The notes: generated from the letters alone by a model not told the origin. 64,000 bases of DNA from Pseudoalteromonas sp. FUC4 (GCF_008370255.1 NZ_SEUI01000004.1:232258-296257); one strand, 5' to 3'; shown: positions 28,668-38,010, counted from the first letter of the stretch. Numbers and translations: made by a program.

Positions 28668-29111
28668 TTAATCTACGTAAAATTTTTGCTGAAACTGTAA
28701 TTTTTGAAATTGATTATTTTGTTGTATCTCAATCTCAAAGCGTAAAATCTCTTCGTTGGTGTAATCAACTTGGGCAAGGTAATAAATTGAATCACCTTCT
28801 TTTACTTCTTTAAAAGTAAGCGTTTGTTTGTTGCCAAGTAGGTTTTTAGCTGTGCCTGTAAGCTTTGCCGTTTGTGCTGTGTTTTCGGTATTATTTTTTA
28901 ATATAGAAATATTCACAATGCCTTTGTATCCGCTCCGTTCAAGGCCATACGCTGTTGCTATTTTTGGCTGAATAAAAGTAGAAGGAAAGGCGATGTAATG
29001 TACTTGCCAAGGGCCAAGCTCTTTGTATTGTGCGCCTTGCATTTCTTCACTTTGCGCGTTAAACGTAAATGCTAAACAAGCAATAAAACAAAACTTAATT
29101 AAACTGTTCAT
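28668..29111 (-). CDS. DUF4426 exported protein
   Basis: 147 residues with a signal peptide ([20 protein letters not shown], cleavage near Ala-Gln/Ser-Glu 19-22) and a beta-rich DUF4426 domain ('[26 protein letters not shown]'; conserved 'VNISIL'). Periplasmic, function unknown. The gene is 4 nt upstream of rdgB and so forms an operon with rdgB and hemW; a terminator separates it from yggT. Confidence 0.85.
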   Translation of the reverse strand: MNSLIKFCFIACLAFTFNAQSEEMQGAQYKELGPWQVHYIAFPSTFIQPKIATAYGLERSGYKGIVNISILKNNTENTAQTAKLTGTAKNLLGNKQTLTFKEVKEGDSIYYLAQVDYTNEEILRFEIEIQQNNQFQKLQFQQKFYVD

Positions 29112-29126
29112 TATGGTGTCCTATAT

Positions 29127-29155
29127 AAAAAAGAGGCCATAAGGCCTCTTTTACT
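29127..29155 (-). terminator. Terminator between yggT and DUF4426
   Basis: AGAGGCC / GGCCTCT arms with an ATAA loop, flanked by A and T runs, lie 14 nt past the yggT stop codon on the minus strand. It splits the yggS-proC-yggT transcript from DUF4426-rdgB-hemW unless read-through occurs. Confidence 0.85.
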
Positions 29156-29168
29156 TAAAATTGAGTGC

Positions 29169-29702
29169 TTACGCTAAAAAGTCCATAAACAGCATTTGTA
29201 AAAACTGAATACCAATAATAAGTACTAATACTGATAAATCTAAACCACCCATTGGCGGAAGAATTTTACGAATAGGTTTAAGCATTGGCTCAGTAAGCTG
29301 ATGAAAAACCGCTTCAATAGGGTTATAGCCTTGGCTAACCCAACTTAAAATAGCGCGTATAATAAGTACCCAAAATACTAAATTAAGGCCTTCTTTTAGT
29401 ACCGTTATAAGTGCTTGAATAAGCACAGGCTGTATTGCCCACGCATTATATATAACAAGCATTAAAGTACTAATTTTGGCTACAGCCACTATAAATGCCA
29501 ACAATAGAGATGCTAAATCAAGCCCACCAAATCCAGGAATGATTTTACGCAGTGGTTTTACCGCAAACGAAGTGGCTTTAACCACAAACTGGCTCATTGG
29601 ATTATAAAAGTCGGCTTTTGCCCACTGCAGCCAAAAGCGCAGTAATACCACCATTAAAAACAAATCAAACAGGGTACTGATTAAAAATTGCATGGCATTC
29701 AT
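29169..29702 (-). CDS. YggT family inner-membrane protein
   Basis: 177 residues with two YggT repeats, each with hydrophobic helices and the signature 'PL/LKPIRKIIP' ('VKPLRKIIPGFGGLDLASLLL' in the first, 'MLKPIRKILPPMGGLDLSVLVL' in the second; short forms shown). Family role is linked to osmotic/turgor or cell-division processes but is not settled. The ATG at 29702 is chosen for GAAGG 8-12 nt upstream; the frame's 22-codon extension would overlap proC. Follows proC in the same transcript. Confidence 0.88.
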   Translation of the reverse strand: MNAMQFLISTLFDLFLMVVLLRFWLQWAKADFYNPMSQFVVKATSFAVKPLRKIIPGFGGLDLASLLLAFIVAVAKISTLMLVIYNAWAIQPVLIQALITVLKEGLNLVFWVLIIRAILSWVSQGYNPIEAVFHQLTEPMLKPIRKILPPMGGLDLSVLVLIIGIQFLQMLFMDFLA

Positions 29703-29728
29703 AGTGTAACCTTCAATAAAAAGTGGTT

Positions 29729-30550
29729 TTAAAGTTCTTTTTCCATTTGCTCCGCGCGTGCAATACACGCATCCATAGCATCGCCAACGGTTTTAGTTAA
29801 GCCTTCATCTTTTAAGTGCTCAACAGCTGCGTGAGTAGTACCGCCTTTAGATGTTACGTTTGAACGTAGTTGCGAAATACTAATATCAGGCTGGCTAAGT
29901 GCCATTTCGGCAGCTCCAAGTGCTGTTTGTTGCACTAAACGTCGAGCATCTTCATCGTTAAACCCCAGTGCTTTGGCTTTTTCTTCTATTGCTTCCATAA
30001 ATAAGAAAAAGTAAGCAGGAGATGAGCCCGTAACCGCAATAATATCGTTAATTTGCGACTCTTGCTCAACCCATACAGCGATGCCAGTACATTCAAAAAC
30101 TTGCTGTACAAATTCGTGCTCGCTTTGTGTTTCGCCAGCGCCATATAAACCTGATACACCACGCCCTAATAAAGACGGTGTATTTGGCATACAACGTACC
30201 ATTTTAACGTCTTGGCCTAGCATTTCACGTAAACGCTTAACGGTTAAACCTGCGGCAACCGATATAAATAATTTATTACTAAAGTCTACGCCTGACTCTT
30301 GAAACGATTTACATAAATCGCCCATCATTTGAGGTTTAACAGACAAAACAATTACATCAGCATCGCGCAGGGCTTCGTTATTGTCACTGGTGGTTTGCAC
30401 CTTGAAATCGGCTGCTACCTTTGCAAGCTTTTCTTGGTTGCGGTTAGTAGCAATAATATTACTTGCGTTAAAACCATTTTTTACCATGCCACCAATAATG
30501 GCGTAGCTCATATTACCTGTGCCTATAAATGCGATTTTTTTATCTGACAT
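29729..30550 (-). CDS. proC: Pyrroline-5-carboxylate reductase ProC
   Basis: 273-residue NADPH-dependent enzyme that makes proline in the last step of its synthesis. The Rossmann motif AFIGTGNMSYAIIGG (about 8-22), the 'RCMPNTP' block and the C-terminal 'GGTTHAAVEHL' substrate-binding block are all present, and the length matches the family. It sits 17 nt from yggS, part of the yggS-proC-yggT cluster widely seen in gammaproteobacteria. Confidence 0.96.
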   Translation of the reverse strand: MSDKKIAFIGTGNMSYAIIGGMVKNGFNASNIIATNRNQEKLAKVAADFKVQTTSDNNEALRDADVIVLSVKPQMMGDLCKSFQESGVDFSNKLFISVAAGLTVKRLREMLGQDVKMVRCMPNTPSLLGRGVSGLYGAGETQSEHEFVQQVFECTGIAVWVEQESQINDIIAVTGSSPAYFFLFMEAIEEKAKALGFNDEDARRLVQQTALGAAEMALSQPDISISQLRSNVTSKGGTTHAAVEHLKDEGLTKTVGDAMDACIARAEQMEKEL

Positions 30551-30567
30551 AAATCTGTTATCACCTT

Positions 30568-31254
30568 TTAAGTTCGTGTTCCAAAAATGTCTGTGCCGAC
30601 TCTTACCATGGTTGAGCCTGCAGTAATGGCAGCTTCAACATCGTTACTCATACCCATCGACAAAGTATCTATTTGAGGATATTGGGTCTTTAGTTTATCA
30701 AAGCAAGTTTGTAATTGCTCAAAAGATTGAGTTTGAGCTAACGGATCGTCGCTTTTTGCGGGAATAGCCATTAAACCGCGAAGTGTTAAGTGCTCACATT
30801 GGTTAATAAACTCAGCAAGTTCAGAAATTTGCTCAACACTACAACCCGATTTGGCGTCTTCTTCGCTTATATTTACTTGAATAAGTATATTAAGAGGCGG
30901 TTTATCGTTTGGGCGCTGTGAATCTAATCGCTTTGCTATTTTTATGCGATCAATACTTTGTACCCAGTCAAAGTTGGCAGCCACTAATGCACTTTTATTT
31001 GATTGAATAGGGCCAATGAAATGCCAAATGATGTCGCTATATGACTGCAGTTGAGTTATTTTATCTATAGCCTCTTGAACATAAGATTCACCAAATTCGC
31101 GCTGGCCATGCTCATAAGCTGCTATAACATCTTCGCTTGGTTTAGTTTTAGACACTGCAAGTAGAGTGACTTCGTTAGTGCTTCGCTGTGCAATTTTTGC
31201 CGCGTCTGCAATTCTAGCGTAGGCGGATGTGAGTCGTTCTGCTATTGTAACCAT
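30568..31254 (-). CDS. YggS family PLP-binding homeostasis protein
   Basis: 228 residues from the chosen start. Alanine-racemase-like barrel protein that binds pyridoxal 5'-phosphate without enzymatic activity and keeps free PLP low. The PLP-lysine region is 'LLAVSKTKP', followed by 'FGESYVQEAIDKI' and 'WHFIGPIQSNK', and the phosphate site 'LSMGMSNDVEAAI' and 'VRVGTDIFG' are intact. A frame start nine codons upstream (31281) is also possible, but its codon abuts the pilT Shine-Dalgarno; MVTIAERL at 31254 fits the family. First gene of the minus-strand cluster, divergent from pilT. Confidence 0.92.
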   Translation of the reverse strand: MVTIAERLTSAYARIADAAKIAQRSTNEVTLLAVSKTKPSEDVIAAYEHGQREFGESYVQEAIDKITQLQSYSDIIWHFIGPIQSNKSALVAANFDWVQSIDRIKIAKRLDSQRPNDKPPLNILIQVNISEEDAKSGCSVEQISELAEFINQCEHLTLRGLMAIPAKSDDPLAQTQSFEQLQTCFDKLKTQYPQIDTLSMGMSNDVEAAITAGSTMVRVGTDIFGTRT

Positions 31255-31283
31255 ATATTTATCAGTTAGTTGTGGAGTCATAA

Positions 31284-32324
31284 ATGGATATTACCGAATT
31301 ATTAGCGTTTAGTGTGCAACACAAAGCATCCGATTTACATTTATCATCGGGTGTTTCACCTATGATACGCGTAGACGGTGATGTTCGTCGCATTAATATA
31401 CCAGCCCTTGCAGATAAAGACGTAAACAGTCTGGTTTACGATATTATGAACGATAATCAACGCAAGGACTATGAACAAAACCTCGAAGTGGATTTTTCGT
31501 TTGAAGTACCTAATTTAGCACGTTTTCGTGTGAATGCGTTCAACTCTAATCGCGGGCCAGCTGCGGTATTTCGTACCATACCAAGTGAAGTGTTAACACT
31601 TGATGATTTAGGTGCGCCAGATATTTTTAAAACAATTTCTGACACCCCTCGTGGACTCGTATTAGTGACAGGGCCTACAGGCTCAGGTAAATCAACAACA
31701 CTTGCCGCTATGGTTGATTACATAAATCAAAATAAACATCACCATATTCTAACAATCGAAGATCCAATTGAGTTTGTTCACGATAATAAATTAAGCCTTA
31801 TTAATCAACGAGAGGTACATCGCGATACTCATAGCTTCTCAAATGCGCTTCGTAGTGCACTGCGTGAAGACCCTGATGTAATACTTGTAGGTGAGTTACG
31901 TGATTTAGAAACAATTCGTCTTGCAATGACCGCAGCCGAAACCGGTCACTTAGTATTTGGTACGCTGCATACGACGTCTGCACCAAAAACCATTGACCGT
32001 ATTATTGATGTATTCCCAGGTGAAGAAAAATCGATGGTGCGTTCAATGTTATCTGAATCTTTACGTGCTGTTATTTCGCAAACTTTACTTAAGAAAGTAG
32101 GAGGTGGGCGAGTTGCCGCACACGAAATTATGATTGCAGTACCCGCAATTCGTAACTTAATCCGTGAAGATAAAATTGCACAAATGTATTCATCTATTCA
32201 AACCGGCGCGTCTGTAGGCATGCAAACAATGGATCAGTGCTTAACTAATTTAGTTAATCGCGGGATCATCACTACTGCCGCAGCGAAAGAAAAAGCACAA
32301 GACAAAACACAATTTGGTGGGTAA
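31284..32324 (+). CDS. pilT: Twitching motility retraction ATPase PilT
   Basis: 346-residue hexameric secretion ATPase that powers type IV pilus retraction. Walker A GPTGSGKST (about residue 130-138), the Asp box 'LTIEDPIEFVH', Walker B 'LREDPDVILVGELRD', the His box 'TGHLVFGTLHT' and the PilT-specific AIRNLIRE (about 289-296) are all present. GGAG lies 7 nt before the ATG. It is directly followed by pilU, 9 nt away; other pilus genes are not in the window. Confidence 0.97.
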   Translation: MDITELLAFSVQHKASDLHLSSGVSPMIRVDGDVRRINIPALADKDVNSLVYDIMNDNQRKDYEQNLEVDFSFEVPNLARFRVNAFNSNRGPAAVFRTIPSEVLTLDDLGAPDIFKTISDTPRGLVLVTGPTGSGKSTTLAAMVDYINQNKHHHILTIEDPIEFVHDNKLSLINQREVHRDTHSFSNALRSALREDPDVILVGELRDLETIRLAMTAAETGHLVFGTLHTTSAPKTIDRIIDVFPGEEKSMVRSMLSESLRAVISQTLLKKVGGGRVAAHEIMIAVPAIRNLIREDKIAQMYSSIQTGASVGMQTMDQCLTNLVNRGIITTAAAKEKAQDKTQFGG

Positions 32325-32333
32325 GAAATTATT

Positions 32334-33467
32334 ATGGCTTTATCTTTAAACGACTTTTTATTAGTAATGATTGAAAAAAAGGGCTCGGATTTATTTGTAT
32401 CGAGTCAACTACCAGTAAGTGCCAAAATTAATGGTGAATTAATCGCGCTAAGTGACGATAAACTTACTGATGAGCAGGCTTTAGATCTTGTTGAGTCAGC
32501 AATGAGCGAAAAGCAAAAAAATGAGTTTCATACCACCAAAGAGTGCAACTTTGCGATAGCAACAGACGAAGGTCGTTTCCGTATTTCTGCTTTTTGGCAG
32601 CGCGATAGAGCGGGTATGGTTATTCGCCGAATAGTAACGCAAATACCTGATGTAAGTGAGCTGGGTCTACCTTCTACACTTACCGATGTCATTATGTCTA
32701 AGCGTGGATTAGTTTTATTCGTTGGTGGTACTGGTACCGGTAAATCAACTTCACTAGCTGCGCTTATTGGCTACAGAAACCGTAATCAACGTGGTCATAT
32801 ACTGACTATTGAAGATCCGATTGAATTTGTTCATGAGCATCGTAAAAGTATTATTACTCAGCGCGAAGTCGGGCTTGATACCGAAAGCTTTGAGTCAGCA
32901 CTTAAAAGTTCATTACGCCAAGCGCCAGATGTAATTTTGATTGGTGAAATTCGCTCTCAAGAGACTATGGAATACGCACTAAGCTTTGCCGAAACCGGGC
33001 ACCTGTGCGTTGCAACACTTCATGCAAATAACGCCAACCAAGCAATAGACCGTATCATGCACTTAGTACCAAAAGAAAAACACGATAAGCTCAAGTACGA
33101 CTTAGCACTTAACTTACGTGCAATTGTTGCTCAGCAATTAGTCCCTACTGCTGATGGCGAAAGCCGAGTTGCAGCTATTGAAATATTGCTTAACTCACCG
33201 ATGGTTGCTGAACTGATTAAAAGTGGTGATATTGGCGGTATTAAAGAGGCAATGGCTAAATCGAAAGAAATGGGCATGCAAACCTTTGACCAAGCCTTAT
33301 TTGAGTTGTACAGACAACAACGAATCAATTACGCTGATGCACTGCACCATGCTGATTCGCCAAATGATTTACGCTTAATGATTAAGCTGCGTAATAACGA
33401 ACAACAAGGCGCGGGCTTTTTACAGGGCGTTACTATTGATGGGCTTGATGATAAAAATAGCGATTAA
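32334..33467 (+). CDS. pilU: PilT-dependent retraction ATPase PilU
   Basis: 377 residues, a PilT paralogue that assists retraction and depends on PilT. Walker A GGTGTGKST (GG in place of GP), the Asp box, Walker B 'DVILIGEIRS' and the His box 'TGHLCVATLHANNANQAIDR' are present; the C-terminal extension after about residue 345 is PilU-like. The gene order pilT-pilU is standard. Ends at a bidirectional terminator. Confidence 0.95.
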   Translation: MALSLNDFLLVMIEKKGSDLFVSSQLPVSAKINGELIALSDDKLTDEQALDLVESAMSEKQKNEFHTTKECNFAIATDEGRFRISAFWQRDRAGMVIRRIVTQIPDVSELGLPSTLTDVIMSKRGLVLFVGGTGTGKSTSLAALIGYRNRNQRGHILTIEDPIEFVHEHRKSIITQREVGLDTESFESALKSSLRQAPDVILIGEIRSQETMEYALSFAETGHLCVATLHANNANQAIDRIMHLVPKEKHDKLKYDLALNLRAIVAQQLVPTADGESRVAAIEILLNSPMVAELIKSGDIGGIKEAMAKSKEMGMQTFDQALFELYRQQRINYADALHHADSPNDLRLMIKLRNNEQQGAGFLQGVTIDGLDDKNSD

Positions 33468-33486
33468 TAATTTAAAAGCAATCAAT

Positions 33487-33514
33487 AAAAAAGCGCCAAT
33501 AGGCGCTTTTTTTA
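33487..33514. terminator. Bidirectional terminator, pilU / ruvX
   Basis: AAAAAGCGCC / GGCGCTTTTT arms with a short AATA loop, A-run on one side and T-run on the other, between the convergent pilU and ruvX genes. Confidence 0.9.
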
Positions 33515-33544
33515 TTTGTATAACGGGTTGTTTATATAGCAGGC

Positions 33545-33994
33545 TTATTCACCATAACTAGACTCAAAAAAACTTTCTAAAATAATAACCGCAGACATAT
33601 TATCTACGTTACCTTTGCCTAAGTTTTTATAGCCGCCACTTTCAAAAAGTCGCGCTTTAGCATCCGCGGTCGTTAAACGCTCGTCTTGTGTTTGCACAGG
33701 AATGCCATAATGATTATGTAATCTGTTGGCAAACTTTTTTGCTTTAAAGGTAACCTCTTGTGAGGTTCCATCCATATTTAGTGGTAAGCCAACAACCATT
33801 AAGTCAGGTTGCCATTCAGTCACTTGTACTGCAATATGCTCCCAATTAGGAATACCATCTTGTGCTTTTACAGCCTTAAGGCTAGATGCACTGCCTGTTA
33901 GTTCTTGCCCAATAGCAATCCCAATACTTTTGGTGCCAAAGTCAAAGCCCATTACAGTGCGTTCGCCTTGCGGCTTAAGCGATTTTTTTGTCAT
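33545..33994 (-). CDS. ruvX: RuvX/YqgF Holliday-junction resolvase-like protein
   Basis: 149-residue RNase H-fold protein. First acidic strand '[16 protein letters not shown]' (about residues 14-29), the second Glu/Asp strand '[13 protein letters not shown]', and the C-terminal '[15 protein letters not shown]' with an Asp complete the usual DED catalytic set. Implicated in rRNA processing (pre-16S) and as a putative resolvase. It lies 38 nt downstream of yqgE, the conserved pairing. Confidence 0.93.
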   Translation of the reverse strand: MTKKSLKPQGERTVMGFDFGTKSIGIAIGQELTGSASSLKAVKAQDGIPNWEHIAVQVTEWQPDLMVVGLPLNMDGTSQEVTFKAKKFANRLHNHYGIPVQTQDERLTTADAKARLFESGGYKNLGKGNVDNMSAVIILESFFESSYGE

Positions 33995-34032
33995 GTGTAT
34001 CTTGTTTAAGTTTACTAAGGGTTAAGTTACTA

Positions 34033-34590
34033 TTATGCGTGACCCGCTTCAGGGCTGAGTTGGCTAATATCGAAGCCCAACATTGAAACTGCTTTTTCCC
34101 ATCGTTTTTCAACGGGGGTATCAAAAATGATCTTCGGATCTGCTTCTATGATCAACCAGCTGTTATCAAGTAACTCTTGTTCGAGTTGGCCTTGTTCCCA
34201 CCCTGAATAACCCAGTGTAATAATAAATTGATCAGGTGCTTGTGCAGTGGTTAAGTTTGCTAAAACGTCTTTTGAGGTAGTGATCATAATGTCACTACTG
34301 AGTTTTTGACTTGCTGAATAACCCGATTGAGGAGAGTGTAGTACAAAGCCACGGTCCGTTTTAACGGGTCCACCTGCAAACACAGTTACTTTTGCTGCGT
34401 TTTGAGTTTTGTCGTTATCAATTTCTATTTTATCTAAAAGCTCGCCAACAGTAACATCAATAGGTTGGTTTATTACCAAGCCCATAGCCCCATCTTCATT
34501 GTGCTCACAAATATAGGTAACAGCACGTTTAAAAAAAGGGTCTTGCATCGACGGCATCGCGATTAAAAAATGATTTTCTAATGATTGCAT
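34033..34590 (-). CDS. yqgE: YqgE/AlgH family protein
   Basis: 185 residues. UPF0301 family: 'HFLIAMPSMQDPFFKRAVTYICEHNEDGAMGL' region at residues 5-36 (key blocks only) and the C-terminal 'LGYSGWEQGQLEQEL' block. Function unknown despite the name AlgH given in Pseudomonas. A GTG three codons upstream is possible, but the ATG at 34590 has AAGGGTGAG at the right spacing and gives MQSLENHFLIAMP, the standard N-terminus. Between gshB and ruvX in the conserved cluster. Confidence 0.92.
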   Translation of the reverse strand: MQSLENHFLIAMPSMQDPFFKRAVTYICEHNEDGAMGLVINQPIDVTVGELLDKIEIDNDKTQNAAKVTVFAGGPVKTDRGFVLHSPQSGYSASQKLSSDIMITTSKDVLANLTTAQAPDQFIITLGYSGWEQGQLEQELLDNSWLIIEADPKIIFDTPVEKRWEKAVSMLGFDISQLSPEAGHA

Positions 34591-34652
34591 AGATCTCACC
34601 CTTTTTAGTTAATGAACTTTGAGTATGGCACATACCTTTGTTTTTAAAACTA

Positions 34653-34727
34653 AAAAAGCACTTTCATACAGTTTAAAAATTAATAATCAACAATTGTATT
34701 AAGATTTATAACACGAAAGCGCTTTTT
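34653..34727 (-). repeat. Long-loop inverted repeat after gshB
   Basis: Arms AAAAAGCACTTTC (34653-34665) and GAAAGCGCTTTTT (34715-34727) match at 12 of 13 positions around an about 49-nt loop, 20 nt past the gshB stop on the minus strand, with a T-run after the outer arm. A weak terminator or an attenuator before yqgE are both possible. Confidence 0.35.
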
Positions 34728-34746
34728 AATAGTGATAGGTAGGTGC

Positions 34747-35697
34747 TTATTTACCTAACTTTCTTTCAATGGCATCAAACAAAATACCTGTAATAGAAAT
34801 ATCATAAGCTGCTTCAATTTCGCGTACGCACGTTGGTGCAGTTACGTTAATTTCAGTTAATTTATCGCCAATAATATCTAAACCTACAAATATTAAGCCT
34901 TTTTCTTTAAGCGTTGGTGCGACTGCTTGCGCTATTTTTAAATCTGATTCGCTAAGTGGACGCGCTTCGCCTCGACCGCCAACAGCTAAATTACCGCGTG
35001 TTTCACCATTTTGTGGAATACGTGCTAAACAATACGGAATCACTTCGCCATCAATAACCAATACGCGCTTGTCGCCTTGTTTGATCTCTGGGATGTAATT
35101 TTGCACCATCGCAAAACGACTGCCGTGCTCGGTTAGTGTTTCGCAAATTACACCAATGTTTGCATCGTCTTCTTTGATACGAAAAATTGATGCACCACCC
35201 ATACCATCAAGCGGTTTTAAAATAATGTCTTTATGCTCGGCTAAAAACTCACGAATTTGCTTTTGGCTGCGTGTTACTAACGTATCAGGTGTGTGTTCGC
35301 TAAACCAAGCTGTAAATAGTTTTTCGTTAGCATCGCGTAAGCTTTGTGGCTTGTTAATTATTAACGTACCTTCTTGCTCAGCACGCTCTAAAATATACGT
35401 CGCGTAAATGTATTCAGTATCAAAAGGAGGATCTTTACGCATTAAAATTACATCAAGGTCGGCAAGGGCTATAGTGGTTTTTTCTTCAAGCTCGTACCAT
35501 TTTTCTGCATTGTTGAATACTTGCGCTTTAGACGCTGTAGCGTACGACTTACCTTTACGAAGTGATAAATCATCCATCTCCATATAATAAATTTCGTAGC
35601 CGCGTTCTTGCGCTTGCATCATCATTGCAAAACCGGTGTCTTTTTTGATGTTAAATCCACTAATAGGATCAGAAATAATACCTAACTTAATTGCCAT
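34747..35697 (-). CDS. gshB: Glutathione synthetase GshB
   Basis: 316-residue ATP-grasp enzyme joining gamma-glutamylcysteine and glycine. Key blocks present: 'LGIISDPISGFNIKKDTGFAM' (short N-terminal block), 'DVILMRKDPPFD' (substrate loop), 'ILKPLDGMGGASIFR' (glycine-rich ATP loop), and the C-terminal 'EINVTAPTCVREIE' metal-binding segment. Length equals the E. coli enzyme. Upstream neighbour rsmE and downstream yqgE-ruvX follow the conserved order. Confidence 0.97.
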   Translation of the reverse strand: MAIKLGIISDPISGFNIKKDTGFAMMMQAQERGYEIYYMEMDDLSLRKGKSYATASKAQVFNNAEKWYELEEKTTIALADLDVILMRKDPPFDTEYIYATYILERAEQEGTLIINKPQSLRDANEKLFTAWFSEHTPDTLVTRSQKQIREFLAEHKDIILKPLDGMGGASIFRIKEDDANIGVICETLTEHGSRFAMVQNYIPEIKQGDKRVLVIDGEVIPYCLARIPQNGETRGNLAVGGRGEARPLSESDLKIAQAVAPTLKEKGLIFVGLDIIGDKLTEINVTAPTCVREIEAAYDISITGILFDAIERKLGK

Positions 35698-35751
35698 GCG
35701 CTGTGCCTTACTATAAATGTTACTGTTTATATGAGGGTGCTTTTAGTTATT

Positions 35752-36486
35752 TCAATTAGCTAAATCGCCAAATTGAAGTTGTAATGCACTTAAGACCGTT
35801 AAAGCAGCGGTTTCCGTTCGTAAAACACGCGGGCCTAAGCGAATATCTACAAATTCTAGTTGTTTAGTTAATGCCATTTCATCGTCGGTAAAGCCACCTT
35901 CAGGCCCCACTAAAAAGCGTACGCCATCTTTAGGTACCGTAATGGTTTTAATACTGTGCTCAGCACGAGGGTGAAGCGTGAGCTTAATTTCATTGGTTTG
36001 CTGTGCAAGCCACTGCTTTAAATCTACAGGAGGATGAATAATTGGCACAAAATTACGCCCAGATTGCTCTGCCGCTGCAATTGCTATTTTTTGCCATTGT
36101 TGGTGTTTTTTCTCAAGGCGATCGCCCATTAGTTTTACACCACAGCGCTGACTAAAAAGTGGGGTGATTTCGGTAATACCCAGTTCAACCGACTTTTGAA
36201 TTGTAAAATCCATTTTGTCACCACGTGAAACACACTGGCCTAAATGAATTTTAAGTGGGGATTCTACGTCATGAAGGTTTAGCTCTAACGGCATTACAAC
36301 GACTGTTTTTTTTGTTACCTCAATTATTTCACTAAGGTATTCGCCGCCTTCGCCATTGAAAATAGATACTTGCTCGCCTACTTTCATGCGCAGCACTCTG
36401 CCAATATGCCCTGCAGCATCGTCATCTAAAGTTACAGGGGTGTTTAAGGCAATATTCGATGTTTGATAAATATGAGGAACTCGCAT
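35752..36486 (-). CDS. rsmE: 16S rRNA m3U1498 methyltransferase RsmE
   Basis: 244-residue SPOUT-class methyltransferase. N-terminal PUA-like part (about 1-75), then the trefoil-knot SAM region with 'SRGDKMDFTIQKSVELGI', 'AAEQSGRNFVP' and 'LVGPEGGFTDDE' and C-terminal 'LGPRVLRTETAA'. These are diagnostic. It is the head of the rsmE-gshB cluster; about 70 nt separate it from the unknown gene downstream of glnE's divergent neighbour. Confidence 0.96.
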   Translation of the reverse strand: MRVPHIYQTSNIALNTPVTLDDDAAGHIGRVLRMKVGEQVSIFNGEGGEYLSEIIEVTKKTVVVMPLELNLHDVESPLKIHLGQCVSRGDKMDFTIQKSVELGITEITPLFSQRCGVKLMGDRLEKKHQQWQKIAIAAAEQSGRNFVPIIHPPVDLKQWLAQQTNEIKLTLHPRAEHSIKTITVPKDGVRFLVGPEGGFTDDEMALTKQLEFVDIRLGPRVLRTETAALTVLSALQLQFGDLAN

Positions 36487-36555
36487 AGGGCGTCACTTAC
36501 TACTTAGCGTAAAAATATATACTGCTATGGTAAGTAAGCTCGCAGCTGTGCGCAA

Positions 36556-37035
36556 TTATTTATTTTTATTAAGTTGCTCGGCGAGATCTATTAAATCTTG
36601 TGGTGTGTGCGCTATATCGTGGTGATTTTGCGAAGGTTCGGTTAACGTCTCATCAGTAACCCGGCTTAGTGTATAGCCTGTATCATCAAGGTTTATTAAA
36701 AAGCGATCCTTATGCAACGAGTTATAAATAAAGCGCTGCTTATCACTTGCGAGTAAGTAGTCGGCATTATTAAAAAGTACACCATTTAAATTATGATGTT
36801 CTTTTAAGTAGTTAATGAGTTCAGATACGCTAATTTCGTTTTCAAGATCGCAATAACTATAGTCTTTAATAAGCTCGTCAAACATCATTTTTACTAGCTG
36901 ACGGGTATTACTGCCTGCTGCAATAAGCGTACTGGCTTTTGTTTTGCCATTATTATTTACATAGTGTTCGGCAAATGCTCGGCTAAATTCGTTATCTATG
37001 TCGATTAGCAAATAGTTCGTGGCTTCAAGTGGCAT
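36556..37035 (-). CDS. Unknown cytoplasmic protein
   Basis: 159 residues, not recognised. No signal peptide or membrane helix. The opening strand 'YLLIDIDNEFSRAFAEHY' has two acidic residues after a beta-strand and 'GVLFNNADYLL' resembles a second strand, vaguely like PIN/NYN-type folds, but no catalytic set can be confirmed and I do not assign one. The C-terminus is a low-complexity charged tail. ATG at 37035 has GAGG 5-8 nt upstream and is preferred over one five codons earlier. Confidence 0.6.
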   Translation of the reverse strand: MPLEATNYLLIDIDNEFSRAFAEHYVNNNGKTKASTLIAAGSNTRQLVKMMFDELIKDYSYCDLENEISVSELINYLKEHHNLNGVLFNNADYLLASDKQRFIYNSLHKDRFLINLDDTGYTLSRVTDETLTEPSQNHHDIAHTPQDLIDLAEQLNKNK

Positions 37036-37116
37036 AGGGCCTCGTTGCATCTAAGCAAAGTAATTACCTTAATACTTAAATGCAAACGATTTAATCGCTG
37101 TATTTTTAGTAAAGGC

Positions 37117-38010
37117 CTAAAGAGAAAACATACTAATAAGTAAATAACCTATAGCACAAAAAACAGCAAACTCTATACATGCAACACCAATGTTATCTTG
37201 GTGGTCTATTTCAAGAGCCGTATCAATATTTGGTAAAGAGATAGCTTTTATCACATACGTTAAGCTGTAAAGTAGTATCCACATTACACCGCAATGCATA
37301 ACGAGTGTAAATATGTTTTCTACCATTTTACCGTTTTGAAATGCAGCACTAGATAAGCCAGCGTACACAGCCAGTGCTAAACCAATAGATTTGCCTGCGT
37401 ACCTTATTCCAATTGACGTATTTTCTAGATTAAAGTTACTTTGCAATGAGGCACCTTGATTTGCTTTTGCGAAACGGTGTTCTCGTATTTTACTATCAAG
37501 TGCAAACATTCCCTGAAGTGTAAAAAAGCTAACAAAAGCAATAAGTAAGTTACTAAACCCTTGTGTATGCGTCCACGTGTATAAACCAAGTGCAATTATA
37601 CAGTTAGCTATTAACATGCCGGAATCTACCAGTGCGGCACATACATTTTGTTTTAATATGGCAGCTTCTTCGTTAAACCTGTGTAGTATCCATTTTCTGT
37701 GAATTAAATGACCCACTTTTATAAAAGTGAATAAAAGAATAATAATAATTAACACTTTTAATGGGTTTGACTGTGCCGTGCTTACGCTTATTTCGTCAAA
37801 TAAAAAGGCTATAGTGGCTATAACAACCGATATTTCAGATGCAAAACTAATACCCATGGCAAAGTTGTCGTGTTGCGCTAACTCATCTTTAAGCGCTTGT
37901 TTTGCTTTGATTTGAGTGGCAACTCGTAAACAAAAAATAGTTATGCAAATAACCGCAAAACTAATGGCAATCGCAATAAAACTAGTGTTAGATAAAGACA
38001 AATATGACAT
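37117..38010 (-). CDS. DUF350 family membrane protein
   Basis: 297-residue polytopic membrane protein with about seven to eight hydrophobic helices and two DUF350 units (first about 10-140, second about 150-297); 'AQHDNFAMGISFA' and 'DNIGVACIEFAVF' are the paired conserved blocks. Family function unknown. Divergent from glnE, whose start is 77 nt away, and followed by an unknown gene 81 nt downstream. Confidence 0.8.
   Translation of the reverse strand: MSYLSLSNTSFIAIAISFAVICITIFCLRVATQIKAKQALKDELAQHDNFAMGISFASEISVVIATIAFLFDEISVSTAQSNPLKVLIIIILLFTFIKVGHLIHRKWILHRFNEEAAILKQNVCAALVDSGMLIANCIIALGLYTWTHTQGFSNLLIAFVSFFTLQGMFALDSKIREHRFAKANQGASLQSNFNLENTSIGIRYAGKSIGLALAVYAGLSSAAFQNGKMVENIFTLVMHCGVMWILLYSLTYVIKAISLPNIDTALEIDHQDNIGVACIEFAVFCAIGYLLISMFSL

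Noticed and set aside
31255..31283. Start of yggS at 31281
   Set aside because: Not excluded, but the family N-terminus begins at MVTIAERL and the upstream codons coincide with the pilT ribosome binding site.
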